This document shows positions 22,155-35,147 of a stretch of 64,000 nucleotides of DNA, piece by piece. Numbering within the stretch: position 1 is the stretch's first letter; each line of letters starts with the position of its first letter. This stretch comes from Alnus glutinosa (lineage: Eukaryota > Streptophyta > Magnoliopsida > Fagales > Betulaceae). The notes under the pieces are model-generated. The model was given only the letters and a program-made list of their open reading frames with translations, did not search any database and was not told where the DNA came from. The stretch spans positions 260,501-324,500 of the forward strand of contig NC_084899.1 of assembly GCF_958979055.1 (NCBI RefSeq), read 5' to 3'. The position numbers and the translations under genes were made by a program.

Positions 22155-23165
22155 TGTAGAGAAATACAGTGTCCAAATATTAGGAACAACTGATTCTCAA
22201 GTGGTGCAACAAAGTTACACTAGCCCAAGGACTCACAACCAAAAATAGAAGAGAGATCAAAACTAAATGAAAAATGTACTTCTTATTTATGAAATAATAC
22301 AACAATAGAAAAAACTTGGGTTGGACAACACTTGCACAAGATAGAAGAAGGTTTTGGTGGGATATGATGGAATGAGAGACTTGGAAGCATGCTTAGGGTA
22401 TATATAAAGGTTAGGGAAGGGTTCTAGAGTATTCTTACACTTAACTTAAGAAGATAAGCATGACTTTTCATGTGACCAAGGAAGAACAACGAATTTGTAC
22501 ATGAAATGATAATAAAGTTCCTTGGGAAAGTATAAGATTGTATTGAAAGATGAAGTGGGTTGAATGAGGGTAGCGATGGTTAGATGACCAAGGTAGAAGA
22601 TGGTAGGGTGGAAATGTTAAGAAGGAGAGAATGACATGTGTCATCTATCATGTGCAAGTGAGTCCCTCCACATTTAAAATTACATTAATTCCTCACTACA
22701 TCACTCAAAATAAGAAAATTAATAACTGTGGATTCTAGAAAATACACTTTAAAATTTAACACTTCCCCTTAAAGTGATTTTCTAGAAATGATACCAAGCT
22801 TCTCTCTTAGGGATTCAAACGGACCTTTGGAAAGTGACTTGGTGAAGATGTCAGCAATGTTCTCCTTACTTCTCACCTCCAAAACTTCAATTAAACCCAT
22901 TAACACCTTTTCACGAATAAAATGATGCTCAATCTCAATATGCTTCGTCCTTGCGTGACAAATCGGATTTGTTGCGAGCTTTAAAGCACTTTGATTGTCA
23001 CCATAGATAATTGTTGGTTTGTGAATTGGTGAATAAATATCCTCGATCAGCCGACGTAGCCAAACACATTCTTGTGCAGCAAGAGAAGCCGCTTTGTACT
23101 CTGCTTCAGTTGTTGAAAGAGATACTGAATCTTGTTTCTTACTACACCAAGAAATATAAGACGAA
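22155..23165 (-). mobile_element. 5'-truncated Ty1/copia retrotransposon: RNase H end plus 3' LTR
   Basis: Minus-strand coding at 22769-23165 is the copia RNase H: SLSTTEAEY, DNQSALKLA, HIEIEHHFIRE and ADIFTK are diagnostic, and it ends at its normal stop. A polypurine tract (AAGGGGAAG on minus) sits directly before TGTTAAATTTTAAAG, the LTR start, at 22761. The LTR runs about 607 bp to ...CTCTACA at 22155 and includes a TATATATACC box. Everything upstream of RNase H is missing, so the element is a relic. Confidence 0.88.
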
Positions 23166-23169
23166 CCAC

Positions 23170-24435
23170 TCTCAAATGGCCAGTGAGTGGTTTTGTCCAC
23201 TTCCACTTTTAATGGCCATATATGGGGTGGTTCGGTCATCTCACATATGTCACAATATGGTTAATATTGACGTGACATTTGATAGTTTTCGTTAAAATTT
23301 TGGATGAAAATTAAGTATAGGACCTATTTTTATATTTTACTTACCACAAATAACTATCAAGCAATTTGATACTATAGTGATGAGCTAATTGCAACTATAT
23401 ATGAAGAACAACTTAACGTAAACTAATTTTACATTTATTCCTATAATTTTATTTTTATTTTTTTTTTCCTGGAAGTTACCACCGGTTGGTCCAAATTCTA
23501 GAAAGAGGGGGCATCCTATATCCCTATTCCGAAGTCAATCAATATTTTACTTTTTGGAAATTGAAAGAAAAATAATAATAAATAAGCATTAACCAGAAAA
23601 TAAATAGATTAATAGGTTGGAGACCTTGGCGACACTCTTGCACATGCCCATCGCTTTCACTAACAGTTTTTTCCAATAAAAAAGAAAGTAGACTAAAAAT
23701 TCGCTAGTTTTCAGCGGGGGAATCCGATCACCGTTATGGAGACCAACAACTTTCTAGTTGGTACGTGAATATGAAGAGCAAAATTGGACAAAAAGCCCAC
23801 GACATTGTTACCTGCTACATGTAAAAAGTAGGTAAATGTCCTTCCCTTCTCAAATAATTTGAAAATCTGTACTGAAACGCTGTAGATTTTATATTTTTTT
23901 CCCCCTTTCATCTTCAACCTTTTCTTTTTGTTTCATCTTTTTTTTTTTTTAATGGTAAAATTATTAGTTTAAAACAAGAAGAAAAAAAAAATAAAATAAA
24001 CACATTGTTCCAAAAGAGTATGTATACAAGTAGTTAGGGGAGGCAATTGATGTTAACGTATTAGATTCGAGTCATATCGAGACATAAATATAAGATTATA
24101 TAAATTAACATTAAAATGATACATTTAATTAAACATGTTAGATCTCTTTTAATCTTATCCTTCTAACTTCGTATAAGAAATTCAAGTGACGTCGAAATAT
24201 GAAAATAAAATTACATATATAGTTAAACGAATCAAACCCTTTAATCATAACTTACTAGATAATTTCATAAAGCGTTAGATAACTTTACTATAAAATTTAT
24301 ATAAATAAATTGAATAATAATTTACATGGAACTTAATTAAATACGTGAGATAAATTTCCAGTAAAGAATATTATCTTCTGCCCACTGCCACATAACCGCA
24401 ACGCAATGAAGTTTACGATTTCACCCCTCTCTCTG
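23170..24435. other. Gene-free DNA upstream of the SAUR gene
   Basis: AT-rich, with no exon or defined repeat seen. Sequence at 23170-23240 contains short inverted phrases (CCATATATGG, GGCCA) at the copia truncation point. Confidence 0.55.
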
Positions 24436-24439
24436 CCCC

Positions 24440-24447
24440 TTTTATAG
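24440..24447 (+). promoter_or_regulatory. Probable TATA box of the SAUR gene
   Basis: TTTATAGG lies 135 bases upstream of the SAUR start codon and is followed by a pyrimidine-rich leader, giving a transcription start near 24475. Inferred from position only. Confidence 0.45.
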
Positions 24448-24574
24448 GAACCTTCCCTCTCCCTTTCTCAGCCCCCTCCACCCCCCCCAAACCCAAACCC
24501 CAACTCTCAGCCTCTCCCTCTCTACCAACAAATTTTTTCCAAAGCCTCCTTCTCCCTCGTTCTTTATAGCTGAG

Positions 24575-24934
24575 ATGGCGAAAGGTGGCAAGCTGACCAA
24601 GCTCAAGTCAGTTCTCAAGAAATGGAACTCATTCAGCAAGCAAGGGCGCGTGAACGTCAGCCCCGTTCCCTCTGCTGGCGACGACGATTCCTCCACCATC
24701 GCCAGAGACCTCCACCCCGTCTACGTTGGCAAGTCAAGGCGGCGCTACCTTGTTAGCTCGGACGTCGTTGACCATCCGCTCTTCAGAGAGCTTGTGGAGA
24801 GGTCCGGCAACTCTGACGACACCATCAACGTGGCATGCGAGGTCGTGTTGTTTGAGCACTTGCTTTGGATGCTGGAGAATGCTGATCCACAGCCGGAGTC
24901 ATTGGACGAGCTCGTTGAGTTCTATGCTTGCTGA
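24575..24934 (+). CDS. SAUR: SAUR-like auxin-responsive protein
   Basis: Single exon, 119 residues, as usual for SAUR genes. The N-terminal 35 residues are basic (MAKGGKLTKLKSVLKKWNSF), followed by an acidic/Ser linker. The SAUR core (about residues 49-110) contains LHPVYVGKSRRRYLVSS, DHPLFRELVERS and the closing VLFEHLLWMLEN. The core resembles the SAUR76-78 group more than the classic DVPKG type. SAURs are small, short-lived proteins that restrain PP2C.D phosphatases to promote acid growth; that role is inferred here from the family. The start is the first ATG after the pyrimidine-rich leader. No auxin-response element was clearly identified. Confidence 0.95.
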   Translation: MAKGGKLTKLKSVLKKWNSFSKQGRVNVSPVPSAGDDDSSTIARDLHPVYVGKSRRRYLVSSDVVDHPLFRELVERSGNSDDTINVACEVVLFEHLLWMLENADPQPESLDELVEFYAC

Positions 24935-27210
24935 TCATCACTGCGGCGACATGAGCCATGAGACATGGTTATTATAAGTTATTAACTCTTGGGCGGGGTG
25001 ACTAAAATAACTAAGAGGGTCATGTGGTATGGGATCCTATATATGCAGGGTGATTCTCTGTGGTCATCATTCGCACGGTATAATATATATATATATATAT
25101 ATAGTTGTACATTCTTTGAAGTTTAATAACGATTAGCGGTGTAGAGAAAAATGGAATTAAGATAGCTACAGAAGATCAGAGGCATGCTGTGATCATGAGC
25201 GTTTGAGTGATTGAACGGTGAGGATTAACCCTTTTCACACCGGCTAATGATCTCCTGGCCTGGTGGAAATTATCATTTGTTCTTCTTCATTTGTACTTAT
25301 ATAAGATATGTTTATTTCTGTATAATTAGAGAAATTAATATATGTTTTCACTGATCATGAGCCTTAATTTGTTTTCCTCTTTCTTCCTTTTAATTACTAC
25401 GTATATTGCTTTATTCTACCTTAATTACATTTTTGGTCCTTCATAAGCGATGTAACATAACGAATTCCTGTAATCTAGCCAAATCAAGCCACGTCATATA
25501 CCTTTATCTTCGTATTTTTACTATAAAGAGTTGATTTGCAGTGTTAAATCTGTTAAATATAATAATAATTATTAAAAAGAAGAAGAAGAAGAAGAAGAAG
25601 AAGATAAAAATGTGATATATATCCAAAAAGGGGTACATTTTTGGGTAAAAAGATAAGATTTGAACTTGTTTGAGATAAGGGGGTAATACGTACGTAGGGC
25701 CTCAGCCAAGTATTTGATAGTGAAGTAATTCCATCGCTCGATCACCAGCATTAATATATAGAAACTCCATCTTCATGGGGGAGTGTGAAAATCACAATAC
25801 TTGTACAATAACGGGAAATGCACTTTAACTCTTCTAAGCTAAATGGACTAACTTATAAAGGTGTTCTGAATTGATCGAATTGGCTCATCAAATTCAATTG
25901 TTACATCAGCTACAGTCATTGATCGAAGATAAGGCACATGCTATACGTACGTATACAGCAGATCGATCAGACAACAAATTCTTGAATAAGGTTGTTGTAA
26001 TGTTGGATGACAATAATTAAGCATCCTCAACAATTTCTCTAATTAAAACCCATTTTTAGTCAAAATTTGAAGAAATTTTACAAAAAAAAACCTTATACAT
26101 TAAGCTCTCGATCTATTCCCTCTCCATTTTAGAGATTGTCATACACCAAGAAGCCAAATATGGAGAGCAAAAAATTCATTATCTATTCTAATAATAGCTT
26201 TATATATGTATGGTCAACAATTTAATTAAATGGTGTTATTTCAAAAGTGTTGCTTCCACAACCTCTCTCTTGTGTTATGGGATCCACGACCACTACAGGA
26301 AAGAAGGGGGTGTAGAAGGAACATATTTTGAGGCAAATTTAACATTTGTATTTAATTAATCAAAGTAGCTAGTTAATAAGTCACATGATTGACATCTTCC
26401 AATAATTTTAAATCCCATGCAATAAAATTGTTGTAATTTCTCACATAAAACTACTCTTATTGCTATGTAATAACAAGACAACCTATTACGTACACGGATC
26501 CCAATAACCTCCAACCCGCCATAGATGCACAAAACAAAAAACTAAAATGGTCACTTTTCAGTAACAAAAGGTAGGTGCAGAAAATGTTCATATTCTGAGA
26601 CAGCAGGGAAGTCAACAACTTTTAAGGAGGCACCTTAATTAACCCCAGGCCCATAATAAAAAGTTGATTAATATATATATTGGACTTACATATCATCAGG
26701 TTGGAGAAGTGCATAAATATATAGTTTAATTATTGTGCTAATCATTAGGTTGTTCAAGATGCTTTTGCAGTATACACACACGGACTGTTTGTTTGCTTTG
26801 CTGGTTAGATATCATCATACCATCAGACTCTCTTTAATATATATATATATATAAGCAAACTTATTCAAGACCTCGATCATTTATATTGCAAAGTGGAAGA
26901 CATGGAATCCGTCCAACACACGCTTTAGTACCTGTAACGCGTTTGCAAGCTGCCATTGCCGCCCTACCTACAAAGCTCTGCTTGCTTTTACAACAATATT
27001 AATTTTATCTTTCTTACTTTTAGTGTATATATATATATATATTTTATTTCTTTTAAACAAAGATATTAATAAACTATTTAAAACTGCTTATGTTACATCA
27101 AAACACTTTAAATAATCCAAATTAAAACATTAGCAAACTAAGCCAATTAATGAAAGAGCTATGAGCTGAGTAACTGATGCCTGGCCTAGCGAAAAATGAA
27201 AAAGTAATTA
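24935..27210. other. 3' flank of SAUR and gene-free DNA
   Basis: AT-rich. Contains (GAA)n at 25573-25604, short (TA)n tracts (25080-25101, 26836-26851, 27027-27041) and scattered ACGT-core phrases. No coding exon was recognised on either strand. Confidence 0.6.
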
Positions 27211-28015
27211 ATGCTTCGTTTGCTTCGGTGTAAAATAGTTTTCGTCATAAAATATTTTCAGGAAAATTATTTTTCAGAAAAATATTTTTTGTCGAAATCA
27301 TTTTTCGGTGTTTGGCCCGTACGAAAAATTACAAATATTTTTTTAAAAAAATTTTAATTTAATCATATTAATTTTAAAAAATAAATTTTATTCACAAAAT
27401 AAAAAATGTTAATATAATTTTTATTTTTATTTTTATTTTTATTTTTATTTTTATTTTTTATATTTGACACGTTCAAATTCCGACAATCTTTGCCGGATCC
27501 CGGTTAGTTGACCGGAAGCCTGCCGTCCTGGCCAGATTCTGGCCAGCTGGCCGGGATCCTGCTGTTCTGGGTGGATCCTGGCTGAACTGGTCGGGGATTC
27601 GGCCAGAACAGCTGGATCCGGCCGTTCTGGCCAGATCCAAGCCGAATCTGGCCAGTATCCTGGCAAGATGGCCGGAGATTCGGCCTCTCCGGTCAGTCTG
27701 GCCGAAAATCTGGCGACGGTTGCCAGATGTCGCTGGATCCCGGCACCGACCGGTGTCGGGATCTGGCTTGTCGGAATCCGGCGATAGTCAACTGCTTGAA
27801 CGTAAAGGTCGATTGCGTTGTTTAAAAGAGAGTCGACTGCATTTACCATCTACGGAAAATGATTTATGCTTTTTAAAAAGCGTAAACCATTTTCCAAAAT
27901 TTATTAAGCATTTTTTGTCAAACGGAAATCAGTTTCTGGTTGACCATTATTTTCGCCCCTACCAAACACCGGAAAATACCGAAATCATTTTACGCCGAAA
28001 TAAACGGAGCATAAG
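27211..28015. mobile_element. MULE-like non-autonomous element with CCGG-rich interior
   Basis: The left end GCTTCGTTTGCTTCGGTGTA (27213) matches the complement of the right end (GCTCCGTTTATTTCGGCGTA, ending about 28012). Similar arms continue inward (AAATCATTTTTCGGTGTTTGG versus its complement near 27960). The TIR type is widespread in dicots. The interior, 27475-27780, is GC-rich and built of imperfect repeats of a GGCCAGATC/CTGGCCAG/CCGGAT kind. A 132-codon minus-strand frame through it is a by-product of the repeats. An (ATTTTT)n tract lies at 27418-27457. A 9-bp TSD could not be confirmed. Confidence 0.7.
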
Positions 28016-29846
28016 CATGCAATCCACGTTCGGGTAAAGCCTAAGATTTTTTGACTTTCTATTCTTTGGTTTATTAAAAATTGGAGACACCTACTGGGTT
28101 TAGATCGATTCTTTGCCTCCTTATGGCCACTAAGATTCTTTGCCTCCTTATTCTAGTGTTATTCTGGTGTCCATCTAGAAGAATATGAATATAATAAAAA
28201 AATAAAAAAATTATATTCATATCATTCAGAATGACATAAATGGACACAAGAAGAATACTAGTAATTGTCTAATCAATATGTTTCGGTGGATGGATCAAAA
28301 TTTAATTAATCTAGTAATTAAAGACGAAAGAACCGCAGGGTGACAAAGGAATAAGTAGGTTATATATGAAAAGTTAAACTGATTGAGACTATCCCATGCT
28401 TTTCGATCAACTGAAACAAAAAAGTGCAGAACAAAGTCTAAGTGGGTCAAAAAATCCCAACAAATATAGAAAGAAAAGAAAAGAAAAAAAAAACCAATGA
28501 AATGATGACTATGTAGCTTCATTGTTAGACAAAGTGAAATATATATTAAAAAAAAAAAAAAAAAAAAAAGGCTCGGAGAAAAGTAGCTTTTCAAAGACAT
28601 TTAACGGGTAGTGATTTGGAGCCTGGAATATTATTTTTCATTTGGTAATTTTACATTAGCACGAGCGAGCAAAGGAAAGGAAAAAGGCACTTGTTCTTGG
28701 AGAATGAGCGGTGCACGCATGACACAACTTCAAGAGGAACGAAAAGACGAGAATGCCCTTGGACCTGCCCGCTTGTCGGGATCGATGACGACAAAGCTGG
28801 CGGCCGTCATTCGCGGCTTTTGATGAAAAGATGCCCCCAATCATCTTTGCATTGATATGCTTTGCCCCGCTTGGGGGGCATTTATGTCTTTTAACAGATA
28901 GCAGAGTGACCTCGGTCAGTCAGTAGGCTAAGGACCAGCCCACGTGGGGAGCGGGTCGATAAATCAGATTTTGGCTCGTCAACGACGTCAAGCGACCCCC
29001 CCACCTCACGAGTCCTCCATGTTACTCATGGAATTTTTGTCCCCAATATTTATGAATGCACTCCTTCACTTTTTGGACCGTATTTGTCCAGGTTAGGTCG
29101 TTATTGATGATTTCATAGTTAACATTTCTTTTTTAACGTTAAAAGGTTTGTGATTTAGGCTGTTACAAGCATATGACTTGTGAGATTTACTTAAACTCTT
29201 CTAGCTTTTATTCATTATGGATTATAAAAGAATTTACGGGCCCTAATTTTTATATTAATTTCTTATTAGATAAAATTGAGATTTATAAGTGATTTTTTTT
29301 GTTAAGCTTCAATTGCAATTAGACTAATTAAAAGATCGAGGATCATGTATAGTTCATAATATTTTTCCCCGAGCTTAAATATGTTCATGTTATATATACG
29401 TACATTCGCTATATATTTATGAACTCATAAATAATTTGATTTGCTTCCTTTCAAAAATTTTCTAAGAACAGTTACAGTACCAACTCACTAGATCGACCAT
29501 CTAAATTCGGACAATGTACGTTGCCTCAAATAATATACGTCTCCACCACGTACGAGGCATTGAAGATGAAACGACGACCCATGTTTTGTGTCGGAGGAGG
29601 GTTAAGACAAACGTACCATGAAAAAACACAAATATGAATGGGGTAGTCATGGGACCAAATGATATGGCATTATTTTGAACTCAAGGCCCACAGCATATTT
29701 ATTTAGTAGATGCGGGGGTTGCGTGTGGGGTTTGGCCACCAACAGCCAAAAGGACAATTGCTGAGAAGAAAGCTAGTTATAGCGTCAGTTTGTAGAGAGA
29801 TGGAAGACCGTCTCCATACTGTCCATTGTCCACGCACTACTCTTAA

Positions 29847-29880
<34 letters not shown>

Positions 29881-30385
29881 AACAGCCATAATATAATGGC
29901 ATCGACTGTACTGGCCGGCGATATTCTAGAAGGGCCTACCCGGATCTCTACAAAATGAAGCTCGATCATGAATTATGCTTATTGAGTTAACGCATATTTT
30001 GATTTTATGTTAAATTATTACTTATTTAAAAAAGAAAAGAAAAGGAAAACCAATGGAACTAATTGTTTTCTTCCATTAATGGTGATGTGCATGTGTGAGC
30101 TAGGCATGGGACCTGGCTTTCTCTGTAGAAAATACGTGCTTTGCATGGTCCAAGGAATAAATTAAGGTACAGCCACGAGGAAAAGAGGAAAAAAGGGAAA
30201 AGAGAGAAGACGCCGCTATATATAGGTTGCTTTCAACTAACATTGTATTTTCGTTTTCCACATAACTTCTGTCGCCACTACACTCCATATGCTCATAACC
30301 AAAACACATGGCTTGTGATGCCTCAAGTCTAAATTCCCACGTTCCCACCATCTTAAACTGTGCGTTCTATTCATTCCCCCCGGCA

Positions 30386-30428
<43 letters not shown>

Positions 30429-31279
30429 CAAAGAAAATAGGGAGGCAGGCATGTGGAATCAGAGATCCGGATAACTATGATCAGTTTACGTACACAAAAC
30501 AATGTCGTTTTGTTTGCTTGACTGATCATAACTTTGTTTGAACAGGCCGGCTGCTATAGGTAGAATTTCAATGGTCGAATTGAAGACCCAATCAACAACG
30601 TACGCATCCTTCGATCATGTGATGCATCACAAAAAATTATAGAGGATAGGGTTTTAACTTTTAACCGCCGCTTCGACCATTGCTTGCCTACATACATGCA
30701 ACTTAATATATAGTTAGGATTTTTCACGTAAATTTTATTCTATTTTGATATGATTTTTATTAGAGTTAGGGTTTTTCAGTGCATGTAACCTATAAAAAAA
30801 ATAAAAATAGTCTTTTATTTATTAGTTATAAATTATTAAATAAAAAATATTTATATTTCTTGGTAGATTCTATAAATGTTGTTGATGGATTTCTATTATT
30901 CTCATCAGCTGATAGATTGGAGATTTTCTTGAGTTAAAAGTTGCTTAATTAACTCTTATATTCCATTTCCATATCAATGATATCATGCTCAGACGCTCTA
31001 ATATTCCACTACTCTAAATGTAAATCAACCGATTATGGTTTTGAGTCGGTTTTTCAGTTATAATATATATATATATGGAAATGGACTCATTAGTCTAATT
31101 AGCTAGCCTTAGGTGATGCCATCCCAGGTCCTTTTCTTGAGTTTTAAAAAAGAAGGGGTGGGGAATGGGAGCATTAATGAGCCACGTACAAATACAATGG
31201 ATATGCTTGTAGGAGTATAGGCCTATCTAGAGACATGCCTTCAGAGAATCAGAGTTCAGGCCATGGCAGAAGTTAAGGG
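28016..31279. other. Gene-free DNA with simple repeats
   Basis: Contains an A22 run at 28548-28569, (TA)n at 29850-29878 and (GA)n at 30390-30426. A GC-richer patch at 28660-29030 includes CACGTG and ACGTCA cores but no convincing reading frame; its nature is unclear. Confidence 0.55.
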
Positions 31280-31690
31280 TTTTTTTTTTTTTTTTTTTTT
31301 TTTTCCAAGTAGACGAAAAAAGGGGAGGAAAAGATACATCAAATAAAAAGCATAAAATGTGGGTGAGGCAATCAAGCAAATATCCTAATACAATTAACAT
31401 AGTGTTGAAAACACTTCAGAATTGTTAGGAATGGGCCAAATGATTGTTTCAACGTATCCATTGGATTCTTGGCTAATGGCCATGAGAGGGGCCACCTAAA
31501 TAAGGCAGTTGGTAGGGGCACTTTAGAAGCATTAATGTTTGCAATTGCAACAAGAAGTAACCTTGAAAACCAAGGCAGGAAGAGGAGCATTGATGTTGGT
31601 TAAACCAAAGTCGCTTATTAGGAGGAGCACCACCACCGTGGTGTCCAATAAAGAAGGTACACAGAGAAATAAGCTTGGTGGACACTACAT
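31280..31690 (-). mobile_element. Possible retroposed sequence with poly(A) tail
   Basis: A T25 run at 31280-31304 looks like the complement of a poly(A) tail. The minus-strand sequence behind it is GC-richer than its surroundings, with two short overlapping frames (31372-31590, 31473-31685). No domain was recognised and no target-site duplication found. It could be a LINE 3' end or a processed gene copy. Confidence 0.35.
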
Positions 31691-31736
31691 CTAAATCTGC
31701 AACTAAATATGAGGCTCTTCATAGGCAAAAAGATGA

Positions 31737-32672
31737 TGTTGGGGATATTTCTAATAGGATCGGCCCACCATGAATAGTAAAAGACTGGCCCATCTCTCGG
31801 GGCCGGCCCATCTTGTATATATACTAAGGATAGCCTCTCAAGAGAGAGTGTGAAGGCTCAGATAAAAAAGCCCAAAATCCTATAAACAAGGTCATAGGCC
31901 CAAGACCAGTAGATTGATTAGAGATCCTCTAAGCACGCTGTTAAAGGAGACGCAAACACTTCGTCATTTAAGAGAAAGGTGACTCGATTGATTCTTGTCA
32001 GAAGGAATATCAACACCTACCCTAAATGATTAGATAGTAGCAGGGCACCAGAGGTGCCGCCCCTACTTCCTAGCAAAACCCTGGGGATATACAATAGGGA
32101 TTTGATTATTGCACTATACCATCACAACAACTGGACAATAACCTTTCATATGAGGGTGGGCCCCAGTGTATGAGACCCATCTTCATGTGAGAGGTTATTG
32201 TGGAGTTGTTGTATTGATGTTGTAAATTTAACATTTTCCTATACAATAAGGGCGTTGAAATGCCACTCCTATAAGGAGACAATCCGAATAGCCCTGCTAC
32301 AACTGAGATTTCGGGCGTATGTAGAAGAGTGACGACAGTAGGTGTAGAGGCACTCATGCGAGTGCAAAGCAATGATAGCAAGCGGAGAAGTTTTCCCTTA
32401 ACGTAGAAGGAAGGATGACAGGTATAGATGGTGCCGAGCAGGGGAGGACTATAAATACAACCCCTATTCAGGTAACACAGGAGGCTCCTTCTTCTTCTGG
32501 CTCTTCCTCTTCTTCTTCACTTTCTTAAAAAGACATTAAGACTGATTTAATCATCAGAGGAGGTTCCGTCGGACAATCCCCGGTGTCCTTTACTATTTTG
32601 CAGGCTGTTGAGTAGTCAAAGGAGAAATCAACCGAGAGCTGACATGTCACCAACCCAAAAACTATCTAAACA
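31737..32672 (+). mobile_element. Solo LTR, 936 bp, 5-bp TSD GATGA
   Basis: The element begins TGTTGGGGATATTTC and ends CTATCTAAACA. GATGA lies directly before (31732-31736) and after (32673-32677), as expected for a solo LTR left by recombination between two LTRs. A promoter-like GACTATAAATACAACC at about 32445 lies 220 bp from the 3' end, which sets the orientation as plus. The family (gypsy or copia) cannot be decided without the internal region. Confidence 0.88.
32098..32239. mobile_element. Small MITE-like insertion nested in the solo LTR
   Basis: TATACAATA occurs on both sides (32089-32097 and 32240-32248), a possible duplicated target. Inside are inverted arms: CAATAACCTTTCATATGAGG near 32136 against the complement of CATGTGAGAGGTTATTG near 32184. 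No coding. Confidence 0.6.
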
Positions 32673-33141
32673 GATGATACAAACTATGGAGATCCAATGG
32701 AAAAGGAGGGGAAGCCGAAGATTAGTAGCATAAGCAAAAGCGGGGTTGTGATGGCGGTGGTACATGGTGAGTACACACCGAAGCTGGGGTGGTCGCTAGA
32801 ATCAACTAATGTTGGTGATCAGTCTATGGGGGTGGTACCAAGGATGAATCAAATGGGAATTAAGAGCGATCATGCATGGCCCCTTCGAAACCCCTTCCTC
32901 CCCCCCTCCCCCCCCCCCCCCCAAAAAAAAAAAAAAAAAAGAGATAGTTTTTTTAAGCGTATTTAGAGTCTCTATTGTAAACCCTATTATGATGGCTCTC
33001 TTGAAAAAAAATCAATAATACACCCCGAATCCTTAAGAGTTAAATTCCTAATTAATTTCATCCCTGTACTGGCGCGTGAGCGAAGAGAAAGGAAATGCAG
33101 TAGATTTGGCCTACAAGTTACAGACCAAAAAGGGAGGGGGG

Positions 33142-33181
<40 letters not shown>

Positions 33182-34034
33182 AAAAGAAAAAGGAAATTAA
33201 AGGGGAAGGAAGAGGGAGGAGGCTCCTCGTCCTCTGTGATTAGGGGATTGAATAAGTGAATTGGGTTGTTATGGTATGCAGCTGTACGTAAATAATTAAT
33301 TAGTTGGCAGGACGGTTAAGGCCTGATAGGTTGAGAATTAACCATGTGAATAAAAGACCCTGCATGCATGCTAAATGTAAATAAATACCCATGTTTTGTA
33401 TCATTTTGATATCAACCAAGTGAAAGTTCAATACAATTCTGAATTGGAGGTTTTGGGTATCTCCAAGAGCTACCCAATTCCATTCTATTCTCATCTCTCT
33501 CTCTCTCTCTTTTTTTTTTTTTTTTGAAAGTCCCGTCTCTTTCTTTTACATTTCCTACAATTTTATACAGATTCACAAAAATCTACATAAATACAAGTAG
33601 AAACGTTACAAGATGTACTATTAGATAAGATAAATGTTGTACTCATTTGTGGGAAAAGCGGCCGGTTACAATGAATTTATGTGATCAAAAGAGCTTAGCC
33701 ACAATCGGTATGGCACATTTTGCCATTCCTGCCAAAGCTACTACAATTTCCTTTGACTGATTGCGCGCAAGGATGGGCGGGGTACGAGGAGGCCGGGCCA
33801 AATTAATTAGAGTGCCTTAATTGGAAATCTCTGACAAGTAGTGTAGAGGAATCCCTATAATCCGGGCAGGGCCACATTCAATTTAAGGTAATATCTATTT
33901 TTTTGTTTTTTCTCCTCTCTAGAAGGGTGTTCTGTTAACGCCCCAACAGAATTACAAACTCGATTTGGAATCTCGTAAGCGAAATGCATGTACAACTTCA
34001 CGTTACCTGCTCCCGCCGTTCATGAAGTTTCCCA

Positions 34035-34042
34035 TATAAATA
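34035..34042 (+). promoter_or_regulatory. TATA box of PME copy 1
   Basis: TATAAATA within CATATAAATACCACATGCACGC, conserved with copy 2. It lies 55 bases before the start codon, implying a leader of about 30 bases. It sits in a conserved block reaching back to about 33905. Confidence 0.75.
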
Positions 34043-34096
34043 CCACATGCACGCACACGACAGATGCACCCACAATACGAAAATCCAATAGCAATA

Positions 34097-35113
34097 ATGG
34101 GTATGAACAAGGCGCATTTGGCCGCTCCGGCATTGTTTCTAGCCAACCTGCTCCTTCTCCAACTCCTCCCAATAGTTGTGTCCGTCCCGATCACAGCTTC
34201 ATCCAAAACATCAAAACTGGACACTTGGATTGAGAAAAACATGAAAGAGTACAAATTAACCTCCTCTCTAGGCCAGGCCCTCATCCAGTCCGACGACAAT
34301 TCCGACGACAACAAGGTGATCAAGGTAAGAAAAGACGGTTCTGGAGACTTCAGCACTATATTTGACGCTGTGGAGAGCGTCCCATCAGGAAATACAGATC
34401 GAGTGATTATATGGATTGGTGGTGGTACGTATACGGAGATGGTAAAAATTGACAAGTCGAAGCCGTTCATCACGTTTTATGGGGAAGAGGGCGACACGCC
34501 CAAGATATCGTTCGACGGTACCGCCCAGGAATACGGGACATGGGATTGCGCCACGGTGGCCGTGAATTCAGACAACTTCATGGCCGTCAATATTGAATTT
34601 GTGGTGCGTTCCTATTTTCCACGTGCGCATGCATGCAGTAGATTGATCTCTATTGTTGTCTAATATTTAATTCTATATATATATGCTCTAGCCTCTATAT
34701 ATGCATATGATAGGTGACCAACCTAGGCTTCAACAACATTCATATTATATATATTTAACACGTACGTACGTTATATATGTTGGGTTGGAAATTTTATTTA
34801 TCTTTATGGCCGTATTAATTTTGAGGATAATTAAGTAATTAGTTTAATTAATGAGCTAACATGAGCTTGTAAGTATGGTGTTTATAGAATTCAAACCCAG
34901 CTCCAGATCCGCGAAGGAATGATCAACAGGCGGTTGCATTGAGGATATCAGGGGACATGGCAGCATTCTACAATTGTAGGTTCATAGGGTACCAAGACAC
35001 TTTATGCGATGACGTGGGCAAGCATTACTTTAAAAACTGCTACATCCAAGGCACTGTTGATTTCATCTTTGGAAATGGGAGATCCCTCTACTCGGTATAC
35101 ATATATATATTTC

Positions 35114-35147
<34 letters not shown>

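Noticed and set aside
27451-27849. 132-codon minus-strand frame
   Set aside because: Produced by the repeat array inside a MULE-like element; no recognisable protein.
30308-30541. 77-codon frame over the (GA)n tract
   Set aside because: Runs through a microsatellite (Arg-Glu repeat); no promoter or homology.
34064-34096. Upstream ATG giving an 11-residue N-terminal extension of PME copy 1
   Set aside because: Lies at the predicted transcription start, precedes a normal signal peptide, and is followed by an early stop in copy 2.
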